Notes under the pieces: model-generated
The model's input: only the letters and a program-made list of their open reading frames with translations
The model's database searches: none
Told to the model about the DNA's origin: nothing
Shown here: positions 42,601 through 50,842 of the stretch, piece after piece
Position numbering within the stretch: the first letter of the stretch is position 1
Layout of the letters: each line of letters starts with the position of its first letter
Origin: an uncultured Prevotellaceae bacterium
GTDB taxonomy: Bacteria > Bacteroidota > Bacteroidia > Bacteroidales > Muribaculaceae
Reading direction: 5' to 3'
DNA length: 64,000 nucleotides
Assembly: GCA_900541935.1 (NCBI GenBank)
Contig: UQLZ01000003.1
Span: forward strand, 1-64,000
Translations under genes and position numbers: made by a program

Positions 42601-42697
42601 TGTTGTTCTTGGCGGTTTGCTCACTTCAACACTGCTTAATATCTACGTAATGCCGATTATTTACGAATGGTATGCAAAACGCAAAAACAAAAAGTAA
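39605..42697 (+). CDS. RND heavy-metal efflux pump (CusA/CzcA family)
   Basis: A 1030-residue inner-membrane proton/metal antiporter of the heavy-metal branch of the RND family. Typical N-terminus (FINGIIKVSLKNRLLVLLGA, then DVDVFPDLTAPTVVIMTDAHGM), two large periplasmic loops and 12 membrane helices in two repeats. Helix 4 carries the proton-relay acids in GSLVDDAIIDVENVYKRLR. The length and order adaptor-pump-channel support metal export from periplasm and cytoplasm. The ion (Cu, Ag, Zn, Co or Cd) cannot be fixed from sequence; the His-rich partners fit Zn, Co or Cu. Its stop codon shares one base with the next start (TAATG). Confidence 0.94.
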   Translation: MNFINGIIKVSLKNRLLVLLGAILLVIGGVYSSRNMDVDVFPDLTAPTVVIMTDAHGMATEEVERLVTFPIETAVNGATNVRRVRSASMYGYSFVWTEFDWGMDIFKARQIVSEKMVTLNGTLPEGITPVLAPQSSVMGEILFIGLQADTTSMMELRTLAEWVIKPAILATGGVSQVTIIGGDYKQYQILADPQRMNKYGVSIDDLEAVGKTLSTNSTGGVVRDFGNEFALRGMGRSTDLEELGSTLVKTLNGKPIVLSDVADVVIGSAVKMGYASQNGQPAIILSVSKQPNINTLNVTEKIEENLENIRKSLPSDIKMDTKIFRQADFIETSVNNVGSALLEGAIFVILILFIFLNSYRTTVISIIAIPLSLLGTVIVLYLLGMNINTMTLGGMCIAIGSLVDDAIIDVENVYKRLRQNYKRPKEERTPALTIVYEASKEIRASILNATFIIMVAFVPLFFLSGMEGRMLKPLGIAYIISLFMSLIVAMTVTPLLCHLILSNDKYLSKNEKDSWLTRKLSSGYYHSLSWVLGKKKLVISTTVILLVGSFVTLLSMGQSFLPDFNEGSATISAVAKPGVSLEVNNQLGNLIETELLKIPEVTATARRTGRGELDEHSQATNSAEIDVQFVLKDRSRDEVFNDMRKCMASIPGIAATVGQPLGHRIDHMLSGTRASIAIKLFGTDISRMYMIGNQIKSEIEGIEGLVDVSVEQQTETPQLQVRANRAALAKYGITMEHFNKFIELAFAGVRLSDVYEGQRSFDLILRLNKNYTESIEDVKNALIDTGDGGKVPLSEVAEIVSVGGPNTVSRENVQRKLVVSANVSGRDLGSAVDDIRSKIEETIKLPEGYRVEYGGQFESAQSATRTLALTTVIAIFVIFLLLYGEFKSASLSGIVLITLPLALIGGVFAVAVTSGVVSIPSIIGFITLFGVATRNGILLISKYKHLQEEGEPLRQTVLDGSIDRLNPILMTALTSALALIPLIINGDKPGNEIQSPMAVVVLGGLLTSTLLNIYVMPIIYEWYAKRKNKK

Positions 42698-43869
42698 TGA
42701 GAAAGACAATATTAATCATATCGGCATTGCTTGCATTGCCGGCATTCTCGCAACAGAGTTTTGATGGCGTGTTGAAATCTGTTGAGGAGAATAATTACAC
42801 ACTTGCTGCTGCTAAGGAGTCTGTAAAGGCAAACAAACTTGCCAATAAGACTGGTTTGACACCCTCTGACCCGGAGGTGGAATTTGGCTATATGTGGCGC
42901 AACCTTGAGGGTGGTAATAAAAAGGCGGTTAATGTCCGTCAGGGTTTTGATTTTCCGACGCTCTATGCGCAGCGTGGCAAGTTGGCGAATATGAAAAACG
43001 ATTCAGAGGATGTTTCTTATAGTGTTTCACGTATGAATATCCTTCTTGAAGCGAAAACCGTTTGCATTGAGTTGGTTAAGCAGAATGCTTTGCTACGACT
43101 ATATGAAAATCAGTTGGCAAATGCTGTCGAAATTTCGCAGACTATTGAGAGAATGGACAAATCAGGAGAGGCGAATCTGCTTGATAAGAATAAGGCACAA
43201 CTCAATGTTGCAACTCTTCTTTCTGAGGTTGAGGCAATCAAGTTGGAAAAGGCTCGACTGATGAAAGACCTTGTTCGCTTGAATGGCGGTAAGGAAATTA
43301 CTTTCGATGTGGCGCAGTTTGAGGCTGTTGAATTGCCGTCAGATTTTGCGGAGTGGTATGCCGCTGCAGAGGCACAGAACCCGAATATCCAGTATCTCCG
43401 CAGTATGGTAGATGTAAAGGAAAGGGAGGTGAAAGTGTCGAAGCACGAATGGTTGCCGAAGTTGTCCGTTGGCTATTCTGGAGAATTTCTTGACGCAGAA
43501 AAGACGCAGGGCGTTTCGGTAGGCGTTTCTATCCCATTGTGGCAGAACAAGAACAGAATTAAGCAAGCCAAGGCAGAAGCACTGGCTGCTGAATATGCAA
43601 AAAACGATGCAGAATTGAATTTGGAGAACAGCCTTCAGACTCTTTTCGAGCGAGTAAAGGTCTTGCAGACAAGTGCGGCAAGCATAGGAAAGGCAATAGA
43701 GATGCATAATAACGAAGATTTGCTTTATAAAGCGTATAATGCAGGAGAATTGTCGTTGTTGGAGTATTTGCTCGAAGTGGAATATTACATTTCCGTTAAG
43801 ACAAAACTATTGGAGACCCAGTCAGAAATGACCCAAGCCTACGCCCAACTAACAGCACACACTTTGTAA
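42697..43869 (+). CDS. TolC-family outer-membrane channel of the metal efflux system (CzcC-like)
   Basis: A 390-residue outer-membrane efflux protein. The start is MRKTILIISALLALPAFSQ at 42697, coupled to the pump stop codon by one shared base; signal peptide ends at about residue 19. The TolC pattern of two long coiled-coil halves is clear (about 20-190 and 205-390), with the repeat-typical segments SVEENNYTLAAAKESVKANKL and QYLRSMVDVKEREVKVSKHEWLPKLSVGYSGEF (shown in halves) and LYKAYNAGELSLLEYLLEVEYY near the end. It forms the exit duct for the RND pump encoded upstream. Confidence 0.91.
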   Translation: MRKTILIISALLALPAFSQQSFDGVLKSVEENNYTLAAAKESVKANKLANKTGLTPSDPEVEFGYMWRNLEGGNKKAVNVRQGFDFPTLYAQRGKLANMKNDSEDVSYSVSRMNILLEAKTVCIELVKQNALLRLYENQLANAVEISQTIERMDKSGEANLLDKNKAQLNVATLLSEVEAIKLEKARLMKDLVRLNGGKEITFDVAQFEAVELPSDFAEWYAAAEAQNPNIQYLRSMVDVKEREVKVSKHEWLPKLSVGYSGEFLDAEKTQGVSVGVSIPLWQNKNRIKQAKAEALAAEYAKNDAELNLENSLQTLFERVKVLQTSAASIGKAIEMHNNEDLLYKAYNAGELSLLEYLLEVEYYISVKTKLLETQSEMTQAYAQLTAHTL

Positions 43870-43891
43870 AAAGTTATTGGTAATATAAAGC

Positions 43892-43930
43892 AACCGTCCC
43901 CAAGCGCGAAAGCACCCAGGGACGGTTTTG
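43892..43930 (+). terminator. Terminator after the metal-efflux operon
   Basis: AACCGTCCC (43892-43900) pairs perfectly with GGGACGGTT (43919-43927) around an 18-base loop, followed by TTG. It lies between two convergent genes. Confidence 0.75.
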
Positions 43931-43975
43931 CTATTACTATATCTTAGTAGATTTGGATTGTAATAGATTATCTTG

Positions 43976-44857
43976 TTAATATTTTCCTTTTTCGATAATT
44001 GCTTCGATGTCGGCGAGGGTGCCTTTGAAAGGACCTGCTGCCTGTAGTTTGATTGCCGACATTGCAGCGGCAAAGTGTCCTGCTTCTTCTATAGAGCAAC
44101 CGTTTGCGCGCTTGTAAAGGTAGCCTGTTGAGTATGTGTCGCCACAGCCTGTTGCGTCAACAATCTTGTCGATAGGGTAGGCTGGGATTGTTGTTGCAAT
44201 GCCATCGGCATAGATAACGGAGCCGTAACTGCCGAGGGTTATGCACGCTTCTTTAATGCCCCAGTCGGCGAGTTGCTTCCCAGCGTCAATTGGGTCAGTA
44301 TATCCAGTAAGTGACTCAATCTCAAATTCGTTGACTTTAAGTATGTCAATATATTGCAGGTAGTCTTTCTTGTTTTTCCAATCAATGGGAACAACTTTGT
44401 CGCCCTGAACTTCTCTAAGAAAACCTTGGGCGTCAACTGAAAGGATTCCTTTTTCAGACAAAGTCTTGAATGCTTCGATTGGGAAGTCGTCTGCAAGAAG
44501 TGTTCCGAGATGGTAAATGTCTGCATCTATGTCCTGAAGTTTTTCAGCAGAAAAAGGGTCTGCCTTAGCCAGTACACGTTGTGTTCTATTGTCGTGGTTA
44601 TGCCCGTACTTGTTTTCAAAAAATACGGTTTTTCTGCTTGGTATAACGGTTGCTTCAATTCCGAGTTTGCGTATTTCTTCAACCGAGCCTAATTCGCTTT
44701 CTCCAACAGATGTTACCAATTCAAAATTTTTGCCTCCGTTAAGGCTGTGCATGCCGTGGGCGAAGTAAAAAGCCGTACCGCCTGGCATATTCACCGTAAT
44801 ATCGGGTGTTATGATTCTGTCAAGTGTTATATGACCTATGCAACAAATTTTTTTCAT
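43976..44857 (-). CDS. PfkB-family carbohydrate kinase
   Basis: A 293-residue sugar or nucleoside kinase of the ribokinase/PfkB family. It begins KKICCIGHITLDRIITPD with the NMPGGTAFYFAHGMHSLNGG sugar-binding region, has ILKVNEFEIESLTGY in the middle and the PfkB signature VDATGCGDTYSTGYLYKRA with the catalytic Asp. The short, lidless N-terminal region differs from the fructokinase encoded at 14040-14950. The substrate could be a sugar, inositol-like polyol or nucleoside. It is a single minus-strand gene, convergent with the efflux operon and divergent from gldE. Confidence 0.87.
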   Translation of the reverse strand: MKKICCIGHITLDRIITPDITVNMPGGTAFYFAHGMHSLNGGKNFELVTSVGESELGSVEEIRKLGIEATVIPSRKTVFFENKYGHNHDNRTQRVLAKADPFSAEKLQDIDADIYHLGTLLADDFPIEAFKTLSEKGILSVDAQGFLREVQGDKVVPIDWKNKKDYLQYIDILKVNEFEIESLTGYTDPIDAGKQLADWGIKEACITLGSYGSVIYADGIATTIPAYPIDKIVDATGCGDTYSTGYLYKRANGCSIEEAGHFAAAMSAIKLQAAGPFKGTLADIEAIIEKGKY

Positions 44858-44943
44858 GTTGCAAATTTATTACATTTTCTTTGCTTTTGGGATGTTTGGG
44901 TTCTCTTTTTGCACATATTTGCCTAAAAGTAATTATTTTATTG

Positions 44944-44974
44944 GTTGAGAAATTGAGAAAATTTTGTAACTTTG
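44944..44974 (+). promoter_or_regulatory. Promoter of the gldE operon
   Basis: GTTG (44944-44947) and TAACTTTG (44967-44974) are 19 bp apart, one base from a perfect Bacteroidota promoter. The proposed TTG start of gldE is 57 bp downstream. Confidence 0.7.
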
Positions 44975-45031
44975 TGCCGTTCTTAAAAGGAATAGAGCAA
45001 TGCTCTTATTGTTAAACTAATTTTAAACGAC

Positions 45032-46393
45032 TTGGATCCAGACCCATATTTATCCGTTTTTAGTCAAATCTTGAGTACCATTGACAGTACTCAAAATCTT
45101 ATTGTCACTCATCCACCAACGATAGCCAGTATAGTTGCCCTTCTCATTGCGGCTTTGGCTTTATGTGCCTCTGCTTTTGTTTCAGGTTCAGAAGTGGCGT
45201 TTTTTTCTCTGACAGACCATGATATTGAGGAGATCGATGATGAGCATAAGCAAAAGTCTATTAGAAAAGTATTGGAAAAGCCAGAGCAACTTTTGGCTAC
45301 GATATTGATTACTAATAACCTGGTGAATATAAGCATCGTTATTTTGTGCAATTATGCCATGGGGCAGATGCTTGAGTTTCGTAGTGAAGTTGCCGATTTC
45401 ATCTTCCAATCTGTTGTACTAACATTTATTTTGCTCCTTTTTGGGGAAATACTACCTAAATTATACTCAAACAACCATAGGTTTAAGTGGGTGAGTTTTG
45501 CAACAGATGGCGTCTTGATGATTTCAAAAATTATGTCGCCACTGGCGAAGTTAATGGCTGCAAGTACCTCGATTGTCAATAAGGTCGTAACCAAGAAATC
45601 TGATGATTTGTCGCTTGATGATTTGTCAAACGCACTTGAGATAACCGATGTTGAAGAGGGAAAGGACAAAACCATGCTTCAGGAAATATTGAAGTTTGGT
45701 GGAAAGAATGTTTCCGAGATAATGACACCCAGAATTGATGTTGTTGATATTGATTCAGATTCGTCGTTTACATCAGTACTTAAACTTATTAAGGAGACAG
45801 GATATTCCAGAATACCGGTATATCAGGGCAATCAGGATAACATAAAAGGAGTTATCTATGCCAAGGATTTGCTTCCTTATCTCGATAAAAATGATGATTT
45901 TGATTGGTTGCCTTTGGTCAGAGAACCTATAATTGTTCCAGAGGGAAGAATGATTGATGATATTTTGGAGGATTTCCGAAAAAACAAGGTTCATATTGCC
46001 ATTGTTATTGATGAGTATGGTTGTACCCAAGGTATTGTTACACTTGAAGATATATTGGAGGAAATCGTTGGTGAAATCAATGACGAATACGATGAAGATG
46101 AGAAATATTTTACCCGCATATCTCCAGATACGTTTGTTTTTCAAGGCAGAACGCAGTTGAATGACTTCTACCGTATTGCTGGCATTGATGAAGACACATT
46201 CAAGGAAGTAGAGGAAGATGCCGAGACTATTGCAGGACTATTGTTGAATATCAAGCAGGATTTTCCTGTTGCAGAAGAGGTTATTGAATATGGAGGATGT
46301 GCCTTTACTGTGGAAAAAGTTGATAAACATAGAATAGAAAGCGTTAGGGTTAAGATAGAACATGGTGAAGATGGTAGCGGAGAGAAAAAATAA
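45032..46393 (+). CDS. gldE: GldE-like CNNM/CorC-family membrane protein with CBS domains
   Basis: A 453-residue inner-membrane protein: CNNM/DUF21 domain (about 25-195, three to four helices, with ASAFVSGSEVAFFSLTDHDI and FGEILPKLYSNNH), a CBS pair (about 215-335, with VSEIMTPRIDVVDI and GYSRIPVYQGN) and a C-terminal CorC_HlyC domain (about 350-440). This is the layout of GldE, associated with gliding in Flavobacterium and present in non-gliding Bacteroidales, and of Mg/Co-handling proteins. No ATG exists upstream before a stop at 44993, so TTG at 45032 is the best start. The pairing with gldD directly downstream supports the name. Confidence 0.88.
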   Translation: MDPDPYLSVFSQILSTIDSTQNLIVTHPPTIASIVALLIAALALCASAFVSGSEVAFFSLTDHDIEEIDDEHKQKSIRKVLEKPEQLLATILITNNLVNISIVILCNYAMGQMLEFRSEVADFIFQSVVLTFILLLFGEILPKLYSNNHRFKWVSFATDGVLMISKIMSPLAKLMAASTSIVNKVVTKKSDDLSLDDLSNALEITDVEEGKDKTMLQEILKFGGKNVSEIMTPRIDVVDIDSDSSFTSVLKLIKETGYSRIPVYQGNQDNIKGVIYAKDLLPYLDKNDDFDWLPLVREPIIVPEGRMIDDILEDFRKNKVHIAIVIDEYGCTQGIVTLEDILEEIVGEINDEYDEDEKYFTRISPDTFVFQGRTQLNDFYRIAGIDEDTFKEVEEDAETIAGLLLNIKQDFPVAEEVIEYGGCAFTVEKVDKHRIESVRVKIEHGEDGSGEKK

Positions 46394-46955
46394 GGTATTG
46401 TTTATTTTTTCTTTAGCAGTTGTAGTGGTATTGTTGTCGCTGCTCTCTTGTGGTAGAGGCAGAAATTCTTCAGTACCGAGAAAAATGGCGTATCCGAGAA
46501 TTGACAGGTATTATGATACCACCTATATATGTGCTTATTCCCCGCTTCAACTTTATTTGAATGAAAATGCCATTATTGAGCGTCCATCTCCAGATGGTTT
46601 TAAGGTAAGGTATGATAAATATTGTGCAACTCTTTATTGCAGTTTTTGGGAAAATCTGTCTGAGCGGGAATATGTTCGCGTCTTGTCACAAAGAAAAGAG
46701 CGAATAGTCAGAGACTGTGGAGGCATTAACCCAGAGACCTATGTTTCCGACAATGGAAACTCTGTTACAACGGTTTTTTATAGTCTTAGAGATTGCCTTA
46801 CACCAGTTCATTTTCTGGCTGTTGACAGTGTCAACATTGTTTATGGAGTGGTTTCTCTTGATAAAATGGAAAATTATGACTCAATTTCCCCTATAATTGA
46901 TTATCTTTGCTACGATGTGTCACATCTTGTAAAACACTTGAGATTCGAAAATTAG
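46362..46955 (+). CDS. gldD: GldD-like lipoprotein
   Basis: A 197-residue lipoprotein with a signal helix (FIFSLAVVVVLLSLL) and lipobox (LLSCGRGRN). The segment VPRKMAYPRIDRYYDTTY matches the GldD hallmark (PKPrGYfRIdlP..Y), and YCSFWENLSE corresponds to its following Cys/Trp region. It overlaps gldE by 32 bp (or 23 bp if the ATG at 46371 is used). GldD is essential for gliding and T9SS-related export in Flavobacterium, but it is kept in non-gliding Bacteroidales where its role is unclear. Residues 115-190 are divergent from the Flavobacterium form. Confidence 0.72.
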   Translation: MVKMVAERKNKVLFIFSLAVVVVLLSLLSCGRGRNSSVPRKMAYPRIDRYYDTTYICAYSPLQLYLNENAIIERPSPDGFKVRYDKYCATLYCSFWENLSEREYVRVLSQRKERIVRDCGGINPETYVSDNGNSVTTVFYSLRDCLTPVHFLAVDSVNIVYGVVSLDKMENYDSISPIIDYLCYDVSHLVKHLRFEN

Positions 46956-46957
46956 TT

Positions 46958-47581
46958 ATGCGTATAGAAACTATTAACATTAACGAGAAGATAACGGTAT
47001 CTTTTGGTGAGATTCCGGGTATGGTTGATTATTCAGAATCGTCATGTCTTGGACTGAGATACTTGACAACAAATGTTCGTTCAGATAACCGACGAAAAGA
47101 AGTTTTTGCTACCAATGTCCTTATACATGAATTGTTTGGAGATAACTGCTATTTGAAGCATAAGGCAAATGGCGTTCCATATCTTGAATCAGAAAATAGT
47201 GCTGTTCCGCAGATTAGTTTGTCTCATTGCCGAGACCTTGTTGCCGTTGCATATAGTCAGGATTCGGTTGGTGTTGATGTTGAGGAGATAAGCGATAGGG
47301 TTATGCGAGTCAGAGAGCGAGTTCAGAGCCTTGAGGAGCAGCGTTATACAGGGCATTCCCTTATCGTTAACACAATAGTGTGGACTGCTAAGGAGGCTAT
47401 GTTCAAAGTTGTTCCAGAAGAAGGTGTTGATTTTGCGAAAGACCTTGTTCTTGAATTGAAAGATGTTTCACCAAAGAAACAAATCAATGAATTTAGTGCC
47501 GTTGCATACGGTAGAAAGTATAAAGTCATTTCGCGTTTGCTTGATGACCGAGTGTTGACAGTTGCTTTTCTTGACGAATAA
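46958..47581 (+). CDS. 4'-phosphopantetheinyl transferase superfamily protein
   Basis: A 207-residue Sfp/EntD-type enzyme that attaches the phosphopantetheine arm of CoA to carrier proteins. The start is MRIETININE at 46958, 2 bp after the gldD stop codon; the longer frame overlaps gldD without reason. Motifs: ISLSHCRDLVAVAYS, VGVDVEEIS (Mg-binding Asp and Glu) and VWTAKEAMFKVV (W-KEA-K). It follows gldE-gldD in many Bacteroidetes, so the order is a conserved one. Whether it serves acyl carrier protein or a secondary pathway is not known. Confidence 0.88.
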   Translation: MRIETININEKITVSFGEIPGMVDYSESSCLGLRYLTTNVRSDNRRKEVFATNVLIHELFGDNCYLKHKANGVPYLESENSAVPQISLSHCRDLVAVAYSQDSVGVDVEEISDRVMRVRERVQSLEEQRYTGHSLIVNTIVWTAKEAMFKVVPEEGVDFAKDLVLELKDVSPKKQINEFSAVAYGRKYKVISRLLDDRVLTVAFLDE

Positions 47582-47594
47582 AAAATCAGATATA

Positions 47595-49238
47595 ATGAAA
47601 AAATTAGCAATTACCCTTTTGTTGGCAATGACTGTGTATTTCGTGTCAGATGCCTGCACCAGTTTAATAGTTGGTAAAAAAGCGTCAACTGACGGATCTA
47701 CCATGATTACATATAATGCAGACGCTTATGTGCTTTATGGCTATTTGCGTCACCAGCCGGCTGCTGACCATCCGAAAGGTTCTATGCTTGAAGTTGTTGA
47801 GTGGGATACAAACAAGCCACTTGGAAAGATTGAGCAGGTGCGTCATACGTATGCCACTATTGGCAATATGAATGAGCATCAGTTGGCTATTACAGAATCG
47901 ACATGGGAGTCACGACCAGAATTGGCTGATACAACAGGTATCATTGATTACGGTTCGTTGATATATATAACTTTGCAGCGAGCAAAGACAGCACGCGAGG
48001 CTATCGACGTTATGACCGGCTTGGTAGAAAAGTACGGTTATTACAGTGGCGGAGAGTCATTCTCTATTGCTGATCCTAACGAGGCTTGGGTTCTTGAAAT
48101 GAGTCCAAAGGGTGTTGGAAATAAGGGAGCCGTTTGGGTTGCTATCAGAATTCCAGACGACTGCATAAGCGGTCATGCTAACCAGGCAAGAATCCATAAG
48201 ATTCCTTTCGGAGACAAGGAAAACTGCAAATATTCAAAAGATGTAGTTTCTTTTGCTCGTGAAAAAGGATATTTTACGGGTAAAGATGAAGATTTCAGTT
48301 TCTCAAAGGCTTATGCGGTAAGTGATTATCTTGCGTTCAGAGGTTGTGACGGTCGCGTATGGTCATACTTCAACAAGTTCTCACAGGGAATGGATAAGTA
48401 TTTGCCATTTATAAAAGCCCAGGGTGGAGAGGTGATGCCATTATATGTTAAACCGACCAAAAAGTTGAGTGTTAGGGACTTGCAAGGGGCGATGCGTGAC
48501 CATTTCGAGGGAACGGAATTTGATATGACAAATGACCCTGGCAAGGGTTCTTGGGATTCTCCTTACCGTTATGCTCCGTTGATTTGGAAACAGGATTCGG
48601 TAGAATATTTCCACGAAAGACCGATTTCAACGATGCAGACAGGCTTCACTCTTGTTGCTCAAATGAGAAACTGGATGCCTGATTGTGTTGGAGGTATCTT
48701 ATGGTTTGGCGTTGATGATTCAAAGATGGCTGTCTATAATCCTATTTATTGCTGTTCAACACGCGTTCCTGACTGTTTTAAAGAAGAAAAGGCAGACTTA
48801 TATACTTTCTCTTGGGAATCAACTTTCTGGGTGAATAATTTTGTTGCAAATCAGGCGTATAACCGCTTTTCTTTGATATATCCTGACATTAAAAAGGTGC
48901 AAGATGAGATTGAAAGCAGTTATGAGCAGTCAACAAAGACAATAGAGGCAAAGGCAGTTGAAGCGTATAAAAAATCTCCTAAAGCGGCAATTGAAATGCT
49001 TACAGACTATAGCGACAGCGTTTCAATGGCTGCTCACGAAAGGTACCGCAAATTAGGAGAATATCTTTTCGTTAAGAATCTTGACGGTCGCGTGAAGAAA
49101 GAAAAGAACGGTAAGTTTGAACGTAATGAGTATGGTTACCCTGTTGGACCAGAGCAACCAGGCTATTCAAAGGACTACTATGATAGAATTGTAAAAGCCC
49201 GTGGTGACCATTTCCGTTTTATTGACGTGAAAAAATAA
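47595..49238 (+). CDS. Secreted dipeptidase, peptidase family C69
   Basis: A 547-residue dipeptidase of the N-terminal-nucleophile (Ntn) hydrolase type. Signal peptide MKKLAITLLLAMTVYFVSDA is followed at once by CTSLIVGKKASTDGSTM; after cleavage the Cys becomes the N-terminal nucleophile, which is the C69/PepD signature. The middle has NADAYVLYGYLRHQPAADH and a GGESFSIADPNEAWVLEMSPKG region typical of the family. It would split dipeptides in the periplasm for amino-acid use. It starts 13 bp after the transferase gene and is probably the last gene of that transcript or has its own. Confidence 0.92.
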   Translation: MKKLAITLLLAMTVYFVSDACTSLIVGKKASTDGSTMITYNADAYVLYGYLRHQPAADHPKGSMLEVVEWDTNKPLGKIEQVRHTYATIGNMNEHQLAITESTWESRPELADTTGIIDYGSLIYITLQRAKTAREAIDVMTGLVEKYGYYSGGESFSIADPNEAWVLEMSPKGVGNKGAVWVAIRIPDDCISGHANQARIHKIPFGDKENCKYSKDVVSFAREKGYFTGKDEDFSFSKAYAVSDYLAFRGCDGRVWSYFNKFSQGMDKYLPFIKAQGGEVMPLYVKPTKKLSVRDLQGAMRDHFEGTEFDMTNDPGKGSWDSPYRYAPLIWKQDSVEYFHERPISTMQTGFTLVAQMRNWMPDCVGGILWFGVDDSKMAVYNPIYCCSTRVPDCFKEEKADLYTFSWESTFWVNNFVANQAYNRFSLIYPDIKKVQDEIESSYEQSTKTIEAKAVEAYKKSPKAAIEMLTDYSDSVSMAAHERYRKLGEYLFVKNLDGRVKKEKNGKFERNEYGYPVGPEQPGYSKDYYDRIVKARGDHFRFIDVKK

Positions 49239-49310
49239 CTATATTAAAAAAATGTTTTATATATAGTTGCTAATGTGATAAATAGTGATTATTTTAGCAA
49301 AAAAATAAAT

Positions 49311-49889
49311 ATGAATCAATACTATTATATAGGTCCCAATAATCAGCAAATGGGTCCGATGCCAGGGGAAGAATTAGTAGGCATTATAAATATGGACACA
49401 ATGGTTTGGGCTCCGGGAATGGCTAATTGGATGCCAGCGAAAAATGTACCAGAGTTAGCGGAAGCGCTTGCGATGAAACAACAGCAGCAAGCACCACAAC
49501 CTCCTTTTGTTGGTGCAGCACCGAATGTTCCCCCTTATCAGGGTCAGCATATTCCTTATGGCGGACCTGCTCAACCCCAGGGACAGTATGGTTATGCTCA
49601 GCAGAACCAGTATCAGAATAATTTCAATGGCGGAATGCCACCAAGACCTGAAAATTATTTGGTTTGGGCTATTCTCACTATCGTTTGCTGTTGCTGGCCA
49701 CTGGGTATTGTTGCCGTCGTATATGCTTCAAAGGTTAACGGCCTTTATGACCAAGGACAGTATGAAGAAGCAAAGAAGGCTTCAGATAATGCAAAAACGT
49801 GGACAATAGTATCTGCTGTTTTAGGCTTTGTCGCAACTGGTGTAGCATTTTTTGCAGGTATGCTTGATGGATTTATCTCCGCTTTTTAA
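49311..49889 (+). CDS. GYF_2 / CD225 (dispanin-like) membrane protein, first copy
   Basis: A 192-residue protein of three parts: GYF_2 domain (1-53; QYYYIGPNNQQMGPM and WAPGMANWMPAKNVPEL), a Gln/Pro/Gly-rich linker (about 55-112) and a CD225/dispanin module of two membrane helices (about 117-190) with PENYLVWAILTIVCCCWPLGIVAVVYASKVNGLYDQGQYEEAKKAS (the typical PxxyLvwai..cCp.g.vAi.ys.kv). The start is ATG 49311; the frame extends back but only into poor sequence. GYF_2 domains bind Pro-rich peptides and dispanins shape membranes, but in bacteria neither part has a settled role. A second copy follows 8 bp later. Confidence 0.83.
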   Translation: MNQYYYIGPNNQQMGPMPGEELVGIINMDTMVWAPGMANWMPAKNVPELAEALAMKQQQQAPQPPFVGAAPNVPPYQGQHIPYGGPAQPQGQYGYAQQNQYQNNFNGGMPPRPENYLVWAILTIVCCCWPLGIVAVVYASKVNGLYDQGQYEEAKKASDNAKTWTIVSAVLGFVATGVAFFAGMLDGFISAF

Positions 49890-49897
49890 TTTAGATT

Positions 49898-50425
49898 ATG
49901 GCAAAATATTATTACATCGATTCCAATAAGCAGAAGGCAGGTCCGCTTTCTGTTGAAGAACTTATCAATCTCGGTATCGTTCGGGAAACGCCTGTATGGA
50001 CAGAAGGGATGGTTAATTGGACTCAGGCAGGTAGCGTTCCAGACTTTAAAGAGCAGTTCGATAAGGTACCGCCATATTTTGAACCGAATAAGGGATTTAA
50101 TAATAATTGCCAGAATTTCCGTCCTGCAGCGGAACCTCCATTTAAGAAGCCAGACAATTGGCTCGTGTGGTCAATTCTTTGCACATTACTATGCAGTCAG
50201 ATATTTGGCATTGTTGGTATTGTCTTTGCATGTCAGGTAGATAGCGCATGGAATGCGGGTAGATATGAAGAGGCGCGCTCTAATGCCAAGAAGGCGAAAT
50301 TGTTTACTTTGATTGGTATGGGATTGTCGCTGCTTATGCTAATTATAGCATTTGTTGTCTATTTCGGTTCGATAATTGCCTTGTTCGGATTAGGCGCTGC
50401 TGCATCAAATGGAGCCATTATTTAA
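49898..50425 (+). CDS. GYF_2 / CD225 (dispanin-like) membrane protein, second copy
   Basis: A 175-residue paralogue of the preceding gene with the same order: GYF_2 domain (KYYYIDSNKQKAGPLSVEEL, 1-52), a shorter linker, and a CD225 module (KPDNWLVWSILCTLLCSQIFGIVGIVFACQVDSAWNAGRYEEA, in two halves). The CCC of copy one is LCS here, and the linker is not Gln-rich, so the two have diverged and may form a pair. It overlaps the following DUF2752 gene by 17 bp. Confidence 0.83.
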   Translation: MAKYYYIDSNKQKAGPLSVEELINLGIVRETPVWTEGMVNWTQAGSVPDFKEQFDKVPPYFEPNKGFNNNCQNFRPAAEPPFKKPDNWLVWSILCTLLCSQIFGIVGIVFACQVDSAWNAGRYEEARSNAKKAKLFTLIGMGLSLLMLIIAFVVYFGSIIALFGLGAAASNGAII

Positions 50426-50813
50426 AAAACATAAAAAGAGAATCATATATGCAGTCATTGCCGTTTTGGCAGTGACTGCTCTTTGCTTATATTCCTATTT
50501 CGTGGACACCAGAGAATTGGCATTTGCCCCAAAGTGTGTCTTTTACCAGATAACTGGTTTTAAATGTCCGGGATGCGGAACGCAAAGGGCATTGCATGAA
50601 CTTGCTCATGCAAATTTCCATGGGGTTATAAAGTATAATTCATTGTTGCTTTTGGGGGTTCCTTATCTTATCTTGCTTTTCTATATGCAGTTCTTTGGAG
50701 GAAAGGAAAGGTTTCCAAAGTTTTATAATTATGTGTCAGGAAGGAATGCAACACTGGTAGTTTTGGTTATCGTTATTGCATACTGGATCTTGCGAAATAT
50801 ATTTGGCTTTTAG
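50409..50813 (+). CDS. DUF2752 membrane protein
   Basis: A 134-residue inner-membrane protein with three helices. The DUF2752 signature KCPGCGTQRALHELAHANFHGV lies between helix 1 and 2, with a CxxC that could bind metal or form a disulfide. It overlaps the second GYF_2/CD225 gene by 17 bp and thus belongs to the same small operon. Function is unknown; the combination with GYF_2/CD225 genes recurs in Bacteroidota and suggests a common complex. Confidence 0.85.
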   Translation: MEPLFKKHKKRIIYAVIAVLAVTALCLYSYFVDTRELAFAPKCVFYQITGFKCPGCGTQRALHELAHANFHGVIKYNSLLLLGVPYLILLFYMQFFGGKERFPKFYNYVSGRNATLVVLVIVIAYWILRNIFGF

Positions 50814-50842
50814 AAGAGTAGGGAATCTTGTGCTGGTTTGGG

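Noticed and set aside
45032..46955. gldE/gldD as proof of gliding motility
   Set aside because: Both genes are kept in many non-gliding Bacteroidales, and no gldJKLMN genes are in the window.
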